The notes under the pieces are model-generated. The model worked only from the letters and a program-made list of their open reading frames with translations. It did not search any database and had not been told where the DNA came from. DNA of 64,000 nucleotides from Cyclobacteriaceae bacterium YHN15 (GTDB taxonomy: Bacteria; Bacteroidota; Bacteroidia; Cytophagales; Cyclobacteriaceae): NCBI GenBank assembly GCA_003797895.1, contig RKQB01000002.1:745354-809353 (forward strand), given 5' to 3'. Shown here one piece after another: positions 44,950-53,764 of this stretch (the stretch's first letter is position 1; every line of letters starts with the position of its first letter). The position numbers and the translations under genes are program-made.

Positions 44950-45627
44950 ATGGAAAACTATTCCTTCAACATACAACCTGCTACTGAAAAGCACTATAAA
45001 TACGCTGAGACCATCACCAATGAGATGGAACAATCAGCCAAAGCACGTGGCACGGGCATTGCCAAACGATCTCCTGAATACATCAAAACAAAAATGCAGG
45101 AAGGCAAAGCAGTCATTGCATTGACCGAGGATGGAACTTGGGCAGGTTTTTGCTATATTGAAGCCTGGGGTCACGGCAGATTCGTTGCCAACTCCGGGTT
45201 GATTGTCGCTCCTGAATTCAGAAAATATGGTCTCGCCAGACAAATTAAAAGTGAAATATTCAAACTCAGCCGTCAGAAATATCCGGATGCTAAAATTTTT
45301 GGGTTAACTACCGGTGCAGCTGTTATGAAAATCAATTCAGATTTAGGCTATATCCCGGTTTCTTACAATGACCTTACTGATGATGAAGAATTTTGGAAGG
45401 GCTGTAACAGTTGTGTAAACATCGAAATACTCAAATCCAAAAACAGACAAAATTGCCTTTGCACTGCCATGCTTTATGATCCTTCCAAAAAAGCGAAGGT
45501 GGAAGAAGTGGCATTGAGAAAGGATTTCAAGAAAAATCTGAAGCTATTTGAAAGATGGACCAGGCTTAAAAAGTCCATTTTGCTGAACATCAAAAAAACA
45601 AAAAACAAAACCTTAAGCTTATTTTAA
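44950..45627 (+). CDS. GNAT N-acyltransferase, candidate N-acylglutamate synthase of the arginine operon
   Basis: This 225-residue GNAT protein starts at ATG 44950 (a TTG at 44941 also exists). The acetyl-CoA loop is APEFRKYGLARQIK (~87-100). It stands first in the arginine operon, exactly where no argA or argJ exists, and relatives in Bacteroidota have been proposed as N-acetyl/N-succinylglutamate synthases. The C-terminal third holds a conserved-looking Cys cluster, C152-x2-C155...C169-x-C171, within GCNSCVN and NCLCTAM, which may bind zinc or an Fe-S cluster. No other copy of an acylglutamate synthase is seen in the window. Confidence 0.75.
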   Translation: MENYSFNIQPATEKHYKYAETITNEMEQSAKARGTGIAKRSPEYIKTKMQEGKAVIALTEDGTWAGFCYIEAWGHGRFVANSGLIVAPEFRKYGLARQIKSEIFKLSRQKYPDAKIFGLTTGAAVMKINSDLGYIPVSYNDLTDDEEFWKGCNSCVNIEILKSKNRQNCLCTAMLYDPSKKAKVEEVALRKDFKKNLKLFERWTRLKKSILLNIKKTKNKTLSLF

Positions 45628-45666
45628 CCTGAAAGCAAATTTTGCTTTTACATCAATTCTTGAAAA

Positions 45667-46863
45667 ATGAAAAAAGTAGTATTAGCGTATAGTGGAGGAT
45701 TGGACACCACCTTTTGTGCACTGCACCTTTCCCAAGACCTCGGATACGACGTACATGCCGTGCTGATCAATACAGGAGGTTTTACCTCCTCGGAACTTGA
45801 GGAAATCGAAAACAGGGCAAACACCTTAGGGATTGCATCTTTCACTATTCTTGATGTTACCGAGACATATTACCATGAAGTGCTTAAATACCTGATTTTT
45901 GGAAATGTACTTAAAAATCAGACCTATCCCCTATCAGTCAGTGCAGAAAGAATCTTACAGGCAAAAACCCTGGCAGATTATGTCAAAAAGATAGGTGCCA
46001 AATCAGTAGCCCATGGAAGTACAGGCGCTGGAAATGATCAGGTGCGATTTGATATGATTTTTCAGACCATCATTCCTGACATTGAAATCATCACTCCCAT
46101 TAGAGATCTGAAATTAAGCAGGGAACAGGAAATAGAATACCTCAAAAAACATGGTGTTTCCATGAATTTTGAAAAAGCCGCTTATTCGGTGAACAAAGGT
46201 ATCTGGGGAACATCCGTTGGAGGAAAAGAGACCCTAACTTCAAATCAATCCCTTCCTGAGTCTGCATGGCCCACTCAGGTCAGCAAAACACAGACTGAGG
46301 AGTTGACTTTAGAATTTCATCAGGGCCAAATTAAAGCTGTCAACGGAAAGAATTTTGCCAATCCAGTGGAAGCAATACAAAAAATACAGGAACAGGCTGC
46401 ACCTTTTGGCATTGGAAGGGATATCCATATCGGCGATACCATAATAGGAATTAAAGGTAGGGTTGGTTTTGAAGCCGCTGCACCTTTGATCATCATCAAA
46501 AGCCACCAATTATTGGAAAAGCACACACTTACCAAATGGCAGACTTTCTGGAAAAACCAAATGGCAGAATTTTATGGAAACCATCTCCATGAAGGGCATT
46601 ATTTGGATCCTGTAATGAGAAACCTTGAGGCTTTCCTAGAAAGTACTCAGGAATTTGTGACCGGTACCGTTAAAGTTCTCCTGCACCCCTATCGCTTCCA
46701 ATTGGTGGGGATAGAATCGAAACATGATTTGATGGCTTCCAAATTTGGAAGTTATGGGGAAATGAACAAGGGATATACGGCTGAAGATGTGAAAGGATTT
46801 ACAAGAATCCTCGGCAACCAGACCGCTATCTTCCATCAAGTCAATTATCATGAAGAAAATTAA
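45667..46863 (+). CDS. argG: Argininosuccinate synthase
   Basis: This enzyme joins citrulline and aspartate with ATP to argininosuccinate, the penultimate step of arginine synthesis. It has 398 residues. The N-terminal P-loop is AYSGGLDTTFCA, followed by KSVAHGSTGAGNDQVRFD and IITPIRDLKLSREQEIEYLKKHG, and the ITPIRD region matches the citrulline site. It is the second gene of the operon, 39 bp after the GNAT gene, and overlaps argC by 14 bp. Confidence 0.95.
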   Translation: MKKVVLAYSGGLDTTFCALHLSQDLGYDVHAVLINTGGFTSSELEEIENRANTLGIASFTILDVTETYYHEVLKYLIFGNVLKNQTYPLSVSAERILQAKTLADYVKKIGAKSVAHGSTGAGNDQVRFDMIFQTIIPDIEIITPIRDLKLSREQEIEYLKKHGVSMNFEKAAYSVNKGIWGTSVGGKETLTSNQSLPESAWPTQVSKTQTEELTLEFHQGQIKAVNGKNFANPVEAIQKIQEQAAPFGIGRDIHIGDTIIGIKGRVGFEAAAPLIIIKSHQLLEKHTLTKWQTFWKNQMAEFYGNHLHEGHYLDPVMRNLEAFLESTQEFVTGTVKVLLHPYRFQLVGIESKHDLMASKFGSYGEMNKGYTAEDVKGFTRILGNQTAIFHQVNYHEEN

Positions 46864-47818
46864 AACAGCTGTCATAGGAGCAGCCGGCTACACAGGAGGT
46901 GAACTCATTCGTGTCCTGCTAAACCATCCTGACTGTGATTTGGTCTATGTACATAGCAACAGTCAGAAAAACAAAAAAATAACGGAAGTACACCCCGATC
47001 TCTTGGGAGATACAGATTTGCTTTTTACAGATATAGTAAAAACTGAGGGGATTGATGCTGTATTCTTGGGACTGCCTCATGGACAGACCAAGGGTTTTCT
47101 GGAAAGTAATAAGTTTTCAGCCGAAACCGTTATTATTGATCTGAGTACCGATTTTAGAGATGAAAGCCAAGGTTTTGTGTACGGGCTTCCTGAAGTAAAC
47201 AAAGCCAAAATCACAAAAGCCAAGAAAATAGCGAATCCAGGCTGCTTTGCTACCGGTATTCAATTGGCTTTGGCCCCTGCAATAGCCCAAGATTGGGTGA
47301 AGTCCCCTGTTCATATTTCCGGTATTACAGGTAGCACGGGAGCAGGGAAATCACTAAGCGATACCACTCACTTCAGTTATAGAACCAACAATTTATCAGT
47401 CTATAAACTGTTTTCCCACCAACATCTGAAAGAAATCAGGCAAACTTTTGGTCAATTAAAGGCGGAATTCAAGGAAGATCTGTTATTTGTCCCCTACCGT
47501 GGAAATTTTTCCCGTGGTATTTGGATCACAGCATATTTTCCTTTTGACAGAGATATTGAGGAAGCGCTATCTATTTATAAATCCTTTTATAAAGATGCCC
47601 CATTTACGCATGTTTCCGATTTGGACATTGATCTGAAGCAGGCTGTCAATACCAATAAATGTTTCCTGCACCTAAAGAAAGAAAATGGCCAATTGGTAAT
47701 TTATTCAGCCATAGACAACCTTCTAAAAGGGGCGTCCGGACAGGCAGTCCAAAATTTTAATATTGCTTTTGGGCTGGAAGAGAAAACTGGCCTAAATCTA
47801 AAAAGCATTGCATTTTAA
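46850..47818 (+). CDS. argC: N-acetyl(acyl)-gamma-glutamyl-phosphate reductase
   Basis: This NADPH enzyme reduces the acyl-phosphate made by ArgB to the semialdehyde. It has 322 residues. The Rossmann start is VIGAAGYTGGELIRVLLNHP, the active-site Cys is in IANPGCFATGIQLAL, and SGITGSTGAGKSLSDTTHFSYR is a family signature. ATG at 46850 overlaps the last 14 bases of argG, so translation is coupled. Confidence 0.95.
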   Translation: MKKIKTAVIGAAGYTGGELIRVLLNHPDCDLVYVHSNSQKNKKITEVHPDLLGDTDLLFTDIVKTEGIDAVFLGLPHGQTKGFLESNKFSAETVIIDLSTDFRDESQGFVYGLPEVNKAKITKAKKIANPGCFATGIQLALAPAIAQDWVKSPVHISGITGSTGAGKSLSDTTHFSYRTNNLSVYKLFSHQHLKEIRQTFGQLKAEFKEDLLFVPYRGNFSRGIWITAYFPFDRDIEEALSIYKSFYKDAPFTHVSDLDIDLKQAVNTNKCFLHLKKENGQLVIYSAIDNLLKGASGQAVQNFNIAFGLEEKTGLNLKSIAF

Positions 47819-47828
47819 CTTCTAAAAG

Positions 47829-48959
47829 ATGAATTTATTTGATGTATATCCATTGATCAACGTAACCCCAGTTAAAGCCCTTGGGGCCAAGCTATGGGAC
47901 GATCATGGAAATGAGTACCTGGATCTTTACGGTGGCCATGCTGTAATTTCTGTAGGGCACAGTCATCCCCATTTCAATCAACGATTAAAGGAGCAACTAG
48001 ACAATATTGCATTCTACTCGAACTCCGTTCATATTCCCATCCAAAAACACCTGGCAGAAAAACTGGGAGAACTTTCATGCTACCATGATTACAACCTATT
48101 CCTATGCAATTCAGGTGCTGAAGCCAATGAAAATGCTTTGAAGTTGGCATCTTTTGTAACCGGAAAGTCCGGTTTTATCAGTTTCTCAGGAGCTTTTCAC
48201 GGAAGAACTTCCGGAGCGGTGGTGTTGACCGATAATCCTAAAATCATTGCTCCTTCGAATAAGCGGGATGACGCTTATATTCTTCCTTGGGGAAACATCG
48301 AAGAAGTTGAAAAAAAATTATTACAGGGAAACATTGCAGGAATAATTATTGAGGGCATACAGGGAGTGGGTGGTATACATGTTCCCAATGATGCTTTCCT
48401 AAAGTCACTATCCAATCTTTCTAAAAAATATGGGGCTAAATTAATATTGGATGAGGTTCAATCAGGTTATGGAAGAACCGGCAGGTTTTTTGCCCATCAG
48501 TGGGTTGATGGCCTGATGCCTGATCTGGTCACTGTAGCAAAGGGCATGGGGAATGGTTTCCCTATTGGAGGGGTTTTGATCCATCCTGACATAAAAGCAT
48601 CGCATGGCCTTTTGGGTACCACCTTTGGTGGAAATCACCTGGCCTGTGCAGCAGGTTTGGCAGTTTTGGAAATACTTGAAAAAGAGAATCTGATTTCCTA
48701 TGCAGAAAAGACAGGAACATACCTAATTGAAGAACTGATGAAAATCAAAGGAGTTACTGAAGTAAGGGGGAAAGGGTTAATGATAGGAATAGATCTGGAC
48801 AGGGAAGCAGGACCAGTACGTTCTGAATTAGTAACAAAATACAGAATATTCACAGGTAGTTCTGCTGGTAAACATACCATTCGTTTGCTTCCTCCTTTAA
48901 ATATTGAAATTAATCAACTATCTTCGTTTTTGGATAGTTTAAAGAAAATTTTGAACTGA
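47829..48959 (+). CDS. argD: N-acetyl(acyl)ornithine aminotransferase
   Basis: This PLP transaminase makes N-acylornithine from the semialdehyde with glutamate. It has 376 residues. LCNSGAEANENALKLASFVT binds the PLP phosphate, SFSGAFHGRTSGAVVLTDN precedes it, and LILDEVQSGYGRTG carries the Asp. The Schiff-base Lys is in TVAKGMGNGFPIGG. It lies 10 bp after argC and is clearly the arginine-pathway enzyme, in contrast to the second class III transaminase near 29 kb. Confidence 0.95.
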   Translation: MNLFDVYPLINVTPVKALGAKLWDDHGNEYLDLYGGHAVISVGHSHPHFNQRLKEQLDNIAFYSNSVHIPIQKHLAEKLGELSCYHDYNLFLCNSGAEANENALKLASFVTGKSGFISFSGAFHGRTSGAVVLTDNPKIIAPSNKRDDAYILPWGNIEEVEKKLLQGNIAGIIIEGIQGVGGIHVPNDAFLKSLSNLSKKYGAKLILDEVQSGYGRTGRFFAHQWVDGLMPDLVTVAKGMGNGFPIGGVLIHPDIKASHGLLGTTFGGNHLACAAGLAVLEILEKENLISYAEKTGTYLIEELMKIKGVTEVRGKGLMIGIDLDREAGPVRSELVTKYRIFTGSSAGKHTIRLLPPLNIEINQLSSFLDSLKKILN

Positions 48960-48997
48960 CAGTTTCTTAAAATTGTCATACCAACTTGAGCACCGGC

Positions 48998-49942
48998 ATG
49001 AAATATTTTACCAAGTTCGAATCCAAAGAATTGGCGGAAAGTTTAATCGAGAAAGCCTTATTCTACAAAACTAATCCACGTATAGATCCCGCTAAAGGAA
49101 TTGGGAAAAAAATTGGCTGTATATTCCTTAACCCTTCCTTAAGAACAAGAGCCAGTACACAAATAGCTGCCCTGAATTTGGGAATGGAACCTATTGTGAT
49201 GAATATGGATAAAGAAGGTTGGGCTTTGGAAATGAAAGAAGGGGCAATCATGAACAAAGGCACCATCGAGCATATTAAGGATGCAGCTGGTGTTCTGGGT
49301 TCATATTTTGATATTTTGGCTATAAGGGCATTTCCAAGTTTAACGAATAAGCAGGAGGATATTGAGGATTTCATTTTCAACCAGTTTATCAAATTTTCCG
49401 GAATCCCTGTAATCAGCCTGGAAAGTGCCATCAGGCATCCCCTACAAAGTCTCGCGGACATGATAACAATCCATGAAAACCTTGGACAGATCAAAAAACC
49501 CAAAGTAGTGCTTACATGGGCCCCTCATATTAAAGCAATTCCCCATGCCGTTGCCAACTCATTTGCGGAATGGGCACTAGGTTGCGGACATGACCTGACC
49601 ATCACTCACCCGGAAGGCTATGACCTGGACACAATGTTCACAAAAGGGGCAAAAATTGAATTGAATCAACAAAAAGCCTTGGAAGGTGCTGATTACGTTT
49701 ATGTCAAAAATTGGTCAGCATACAACGACTATGGGAAAATCGTGACTACGGACAATTCCTGGATGCTTACGGAAAAGCATTTCAAACATGCCAAAAAAGC
49801 AAAGGTAATGCATTGCCTTCCCGTAAGAAGAAATGTGGAACTATCTGATGAAATTATGGATGGCCCTCGCAGTCTAATACAGGAACAGGCCAAAAACAGA
49901 ATTTATGCAGCCCAAGCTGTCATCAGCAAGATATTGGGCTGA
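48998..49942 (+). CDS. argF': N-acylornithine carbamoyltransferase (ArgF', acetyl- or succinylornithine)
   Basis: This 314-residue transcarbamylase belongs to the acetyl/succinyl-ornithine type, not plain OTCase. The carbamoyl-phosphate loop is FLNPSLRTRAST, HPLQSLADMITI is the second signature, and MHCLPVRRNVELSDE is the C-terminal HCLP loop. ATG at 48998 was used; a TTG at 48986 also exists. At residue 90, where Bacteroides succinylornithine transcarbamylase has Pro and Xanthomonas acetylornithine transcarbamylase has Glu, this protein has Ile (KGTIEH). The acyl group of the pathway therefore cannot be read from the usual rule. It lies 38 bp after argD. Confidence 0.93.
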   Translation: MKYFTKFESKELAESLIEKALFYKTNPRIDPAKGIGKKIGCIFLNPSLRTRASTQIAALNLGMEPIVMNMDKEGWALEMKEGAIMNKGTIEHIKDAAGVLGSYFDILAIRAFPSLTNKQEDIEDFIFNQFIKFSGIPVISLESAIRHPLQSLADMITIHENLGQIKKPKVVLTWAPHIKAIPHAVANSFAEWALGCGHDLTITHPEGYDLDTMFTKGAKIELNQQKALEGADYVYVKNWSAYNDYGKIVTTDNSWMLTEKHFKHAKKAKVMHCLPVRRNVELSDEIMDGPRSLIQEQAKNRIYAAQAVISKILG

Positions 49943-49983
49943 GAATAAATACCAAACCTCAAACCAAAAACCTACTATTGAAA

Positions 49984-50784
49984 ATGATTTTAAGCATCAT
50001 AAAAGTCGGCGGAAATGTCATTGATTTTCCTGAAAAACTGGAGGAGTTCCTCTATTTGTTTTCCAAGTTTCCGGGAAAGAAAATACTTGTGCACGGAGGA
50101 GGTGTCATGGCTTCAAAATTCGGCGAAAGTATGGGGGTGATGCCAGAAATGGTTGATGGTAGAAGAATAACCGACAAAGATACCCTGGACATTGTCACCA
50201 TGGTGTATGCCGGCCTGATCAACAAGCAAATAGTGGCCAAACTGCAATCTTTAAAGCAAAATGCATTGGGTTTAACGGGTGCTGACGGTAACCTCATCAG
50301 GTCTGTCAAAAGACCGGTCAAAACCATTGATTATGGTTTTGTGGGGGATATTCAGGAAATAAATACAGACTTGGTTGAGGTACTGTTGGAAAACAACCTT
50401 GTTCCTGTAGTGTGTGCCATTACACATGACCAAAAAGGGCAGCTTCTGAATACGAATGCCGATAGTATCGCATCAGAACTTGCCACCAACCTATCCAAAA
50501 AACACAAAGTCAACTTATATTATTGTTTTAACAAATCCGGGGTTTTGATTGATGAGAAAAACGAACAGTCCATAGTGCCTTTGATCAATGAAGATATTTA
50601 TACTGAATTAAAAAAGGAAAATGTTATCCATTCCGGAATGATCCCAAAATTGGACAACGCCTTTGCTGCACTAAACAAAGGGGTGAACCATGTTTGGATA
50701 GGTAAGGCCGAAAATTTACTATTGGCGGCAAAAGGAAAACTCTCAGGTACAACAATTGAAAAGCACAGGTACGATTTGTACTGA
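49984..50784 (+). CDS. argB: N-acetyl(acyl)glutamate kinase
   Basis: This amino-acid-kinase-fold enzyme phosphorylates N-acylglutamate with ATP. It has 266 residues. IIKVGGNVID is the nucleotide loop, KKILVHGGGVMASKFGE follows, and GLTGADGNLIRS and NTNADSIASELATNL are family motifs; the end has SGMIPKLDNAFAALNKGV. ATG at 49984 was chosen over the TTG two codons earlier. It lies 41 bp after argF' and 7 bp before argE. Confidence 0.93.
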   Translation: MILSIIKVGGNVIDFPEKLEEFLYLFSKFPGKKILVHGGGVMASKFGESMGVMPEMVDGRRITDKDTLDIVTMVYAGLINKQIVAKLQSLKQNALGLTGADGNLIRSVKRPVKTIDYGFVGDIQEINTDLVEVLLENNLVPVVCAITHDQKGQLLNTNADSIASELATNLSKKHKVNLYYCFNKSGVLIDEKNEQSIVPLINEDIYTELKKENVIHSGMIPKLDNAFAALNKGVNHVWIGKAENLLLAAKGKLSGTTIEKHRYDLY

Positions 50785-50791
50785 AAAAAGC

Positions 50792-51871
50792 ATGGATTTA
50801 CCCTCACCTGCACTCTTTGAAGATGCATTGGATTTACTGCAAAGATTAATTGAAACACCCTCTTTGAGCAAAGAGGAGAATAAAACTGCTGATATCATTC
50901 AAATTTTCCTGGAAAGAAAAGGGATCCCAACCCATAGGAAAGGAAATAACATTTGGGCTTTCTCACTTTATGAGGACAGCAAAAGACCCTATATCCTCTT
51001 AAATTCACATCATGATACCGTAAAGCCTAATTCAGGATATACCAAAGATCCTTATAAAGCAATTATTGAAGACGGCAAACTTTTTGGCCTGGGAAGCAAT
51101 GATGCAGGAGCAAGTCTTGTAAGTTTGATAAGCACATTTTGCCATTTTTACAGTAAAACTCTTCCAGTTAACCTGATCTTAGCTGCAACAGCCGAAGAAG
51201 AAATTTCCGGGAAAAACGGAATCGAAAGTATAATTGGAGAGTTACCCCCATTAGACTTGGCCATAGTCGGAGAACCTACCCAGATGCAAATGGCAGTAGC
51301 GGAAAAGGGGCTGTTGGTCATCGATGCGACTGTAAAAGGCAAAGCAGGTCATGCCGCAAGAGATGAAGGAGAAAATGCAATCTACAAAGCACTGGATGAC
51401 CTTAATTTTATCCGGAAATATGAATTCAAAAAAATTTCTCCCTATTTAGGAAAAACAAAAGTCACCGCCACTATCATACAGGGGGGAAGTCAGCATAATG
51501 TAATTCCTGATCTTTGTTCCTACACCTTGGACCTGAGGGTAACAGATGCTTATACATTGGAAGAGGCATTTGAAGAAGTAAAGAGCGGTCTTAAAGCTGA
51601 TTTAATCCCAAGATCAATGAGGCTTAATTCCTCCAAAGTTCCTGAAGGTCATAGGATTTTGGAAATAGGTAAAACTTTGGGGTTGGCACAATACGGCAGC
51701 CCCACCCTATCTGACCAGGCATTGATCCCATATCCTTCTGTAAAAATTGGTCCAGGTGACTCTGCAAGGTCACATACTCCAGATGAGTATATTTATCTTC
51801 ATGAAATAGAAAAAGGAATTGCAGGTTATATTAAAATCTTGGAAAGCTACGCAAATGGCTTTTCTGAATAG
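50792..51871 (+). CDS. argE: M20-family acylornithine/acylcitrulline deacylase
   Basis: This 359-residue dinuclear zinc peptidase/deacylase has NSHHDTVKPNSGY with the first metal ligands, GLGSNDAGASLVSLISTF, AATAEEEISGKNGIES (catalytic Glu pair) and GEPTQMQMAVAEKG. ATG at 50792 was chosen, because the open frame also reaches a TTG inside argB. In this pathway order, transcarbamylation precedes deacylation, so the likely substrate is N-acetyl- or N-succinylcitrulline rather than acetylornithine. This is inferred from the ArgF' type in the same operon. Confidence 0.9.
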   Translation: MDLPSPALFEDALDLLQRLIETPSLSKEENKTADIIQIFLERKGIPTHRKGNNIWAFSLYEDSKRPYILLNSHHDTVKPNSGYTKDPYKAIIEDGKLFGLGSNDAGASLVSLISTFCHFYSKTLPVNLILAATAEEEISGKNGIESIIGELPPLDLAIVGEPTQMQMAVAEKGLLVIDATVKGKAGHAARDEGENAIYKALDDLNFIRKYEFKKISPYLGKTKVTATIIQGGSQHNVIPDLCSYTLDLRVTDAYTLEEAFEEVKSGLKADLIPRSMRLNSSKVPEGHRILEIGKTLGLAQYGSPTLSDQALIPYPSVKIGPGDSARSHTPDEYIYLHEIEKGIAGYIKILESYANGFSE

Positions 51872-51886
51872 TTAAAAAGACACAGC

Positions 51887-53230
51887 ATGAAACTCTGGCA
51901 AAAAAACACAGGTTCAAAAAAGGAAGTGGAAAATTTTACCATTGGAAGAGATCCGGAATTTGATATTATTTTGGCTCCTTTTGATGTTCTTGGCTCCATG
52001 GCGCATGCTATCATGCTGGAAAAAATCGGGCTGTTATCCGTTGCTGAACGCAATGTCTTGTTACGGGGCCTGAAAGAAATTTATTTTGAAATAGAAAAGG
52101 GACAATTCAAAATTGAGGAAGGAGTAGAAGATGTACACTCTCAGGTAGAATTTTTATTGACACAACGCTTTGGCGAAGTTGGGAAAAAGCTTCATAGCGG
52201 TAGATCCAGAAATGACCAAGTATTGGTAGACCTCAAGCTTTTCTACAGAGCTGCAATTAGGGACTTGGTTGAAGAAAGCCAGGAATTGTTTCATGAATTG
52301 ATCAGGCTTTCTGAAAAACACAAAAATAACCTTATGCCGGGTTATACCCATACCCAATTGGCAATGCCCTCCTCATTTGGACTTTGGTTTGGTTCTTTTG
52401 CTGAGGGACTGTCAGAGGATATGGCACTGCTGGAAGCAGCTTATAAACTGGCCAATAAGAATCCACTGGGATCTGCGGCTGGTTATGGCTCCTCATTTCC
52501 ATTAGATCGCACTATGACTACTGAATTACTTGGTTTTGATGACTTGCACCATAACGTGATCAATGCACAAAACAGCCGTGGTAAAACAGAAAAAAACCTC
52601 GCTTTTGCCCTGTCAGGAATTGGCGGAACCCTCAATAAACTGGCAGCTGATGTCTGCATTTTTATGAACCAACATTTTGCTTTCATTTCATTTCCGGATA
52701 ACCTGACAACTGGAAGCAGTATCATGCCGCATAAAAAAAACCCGGATGTATTTGAGTTGATCCGGGCAAAAACCAATCAAATTCAAGGTATCCCCAATAC
52801 GGTCACTTTATTGCTTACCAATATGACAACAGGGTATCATAGAGATTTGCAACTGCTCAAAGAAGCCATTTTCCCGGGATTGGATTCTCTTTTGGATTGC
52901 CTGAGAATGACCACTTTTATGCTGAAGGAAATAAAAGTAAAGGAAAACATTCTTTCAGATAGTTTCTATAAGCATGTTTTTAGCGTTGAAGTGGTAAACA
53001 AGTTGGTTTTGGAGGGAATGCCTTTCAGAGATGCCTATAAAAAAGTTGGAATGGATATAGAATCAGATGAATTCAATCCAGATCAAAACAAGGTAATTCA
53101 TACGCATGAGGGCAGCATTGGCAGGCTATGTAATAAGGAAATCACAGAAAAAATGAAAAAATCAATCAGTGATTTTAACTTCCGGAAAGCTGAAAAAAGT
53201 TTGATGGCTCTTTTGGATAGATCATTTTAA
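51887..53230 (+). CDS. argH: Argininosuccinate lyase
   Basis: The last enzyme of the pathway splits argininosuccinate to arginine and fumarate. It has 447 residues of the fumarase/aspartase fold. VEDVHSQVEFLLTQRFG, KLHSGRSRNDQVLVDLKLF and the signature GSSIMPHKKNPDVFELIRAK are present. It ends the eight-gene operon. Its stop overlaps the converging YceI-like gene's stop by four bases (TTAA). Confidence 0.95.
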   Translation: MKLWQKNTGSKKEVENFTIGRDPEFDIILAPFDVLGSMAHAIMLEKIGLLSVAERNVLLRGLKEIYFEIEKGQFKIEEGVEDVHSQVEFLLTQRFGEVGKKLHSGRSRNDQVLVDLKLFYRAAIRDLVEESQELFHELIRLSEKHKNNLMPGYTHTQLAMPSSFGLWFGSFAEGLSEDMALLEAAYKLANKNPLGSAAGYGSSFPLDRTMTTELLGFDDLHHNVINAQNSRGKTEKNLAFALSGIGGTLNKLAADVCIFMNQHFAFISFPDNLTTGSSIMPHKKNPDVFELIRAKTNQIQGIPNTVTLLLTNMTTGYHRDLQLLKEAIFPGLDSLLDCLRMTTFMLKEIKVKENILSDSFYKHVFSVEVVNKLVLEGMPFRDAYKKVGMDIESDEFNPDQNKVIHTHEGSIGRLCNKEITEKMKKSISDFNFRKAEKSLMALLDRSF

Positions 53231-53748
53231 AAGGAAAGCTTAAATTCCAATCTCAATTCCTCTTCAACCTTTACAAGGCCTCCGAATTTTTGTGGAGCTT
53301 TTAACTCAAGCTCTTCAAAACTTAATACTAAATGGGCTACAACACCATCAATACTTCGTTTTAAAATAAGGTCATCATAAAAAAGTTTTTTACCTACAAT
53401 ATCCACATGTAGATCGCAGGAGTAATTGCCATAACTTGAAATTAAATTATTGACTTTGACTTTGGCAGTGGGATATTCTTCTGCCTTAATGGTATTTCTG
53501 AAATCCCTGTTCAATAAAAAATTACCACATGAAAAATCTCTGACCGGTATTTCAAAAATCAATTCTTTCTTTTTTTGGGAATGATCAATATAAAGCGTGT
53601 CCTTCAAACCATTCTTTTGATAATCACAATTGAAACCGCCTATGGAAGTCTGACCACTGACTGTAATCATTTTTTGGGTCACTATAACTTCCCTTTCTTC
53701 TTTATAGGGATTCAAAAGAGTCAAAAGAACAACTAAAAGGACACGCAT
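53227..53748 (-). CDS. YceI-like small secreted protein
   Basis: This 173-residue protein has a short hydrophobic N terminus (MRVLLVVLLTLLNP) acting as a signal or anchor. The rest is strand-rich and matches the YceI lipocalin-like pattern: VSGQTSIGGFNCDYQ, EIPVRDFSCGNFLLNRDFR, EEYPTAKVKVNNL and SCDLHVDIVGKKLFYDDL. YceI proteins hold long polyisoprenoids or other lipids in the periplasm. It is the third gene of a minus-strand set with an outer-membrane barrel and a second YceI protein, starting about 17 bp after the barrel stop. It converges with argH. Confidence 0.75.
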   Translation of the reverse strand: MRVLLVVLLTLLNPYKEEREVIVTQKMITVSGQTSIGGFNCDYQKNGLKDTLYIDHSQKKKELIFEIPVRDFSCGNFLLNRDFRNTIKAEEYPTAKVKVNNLISSYGNYSCDLHVDIVGKKLFYDDLILKRSIDGVVAHLVLSFEELELKAPQKFGGLVKVEEELRLEFKLSF

Positions 53749-53764
53749 ATGGATGTTTTAATTA

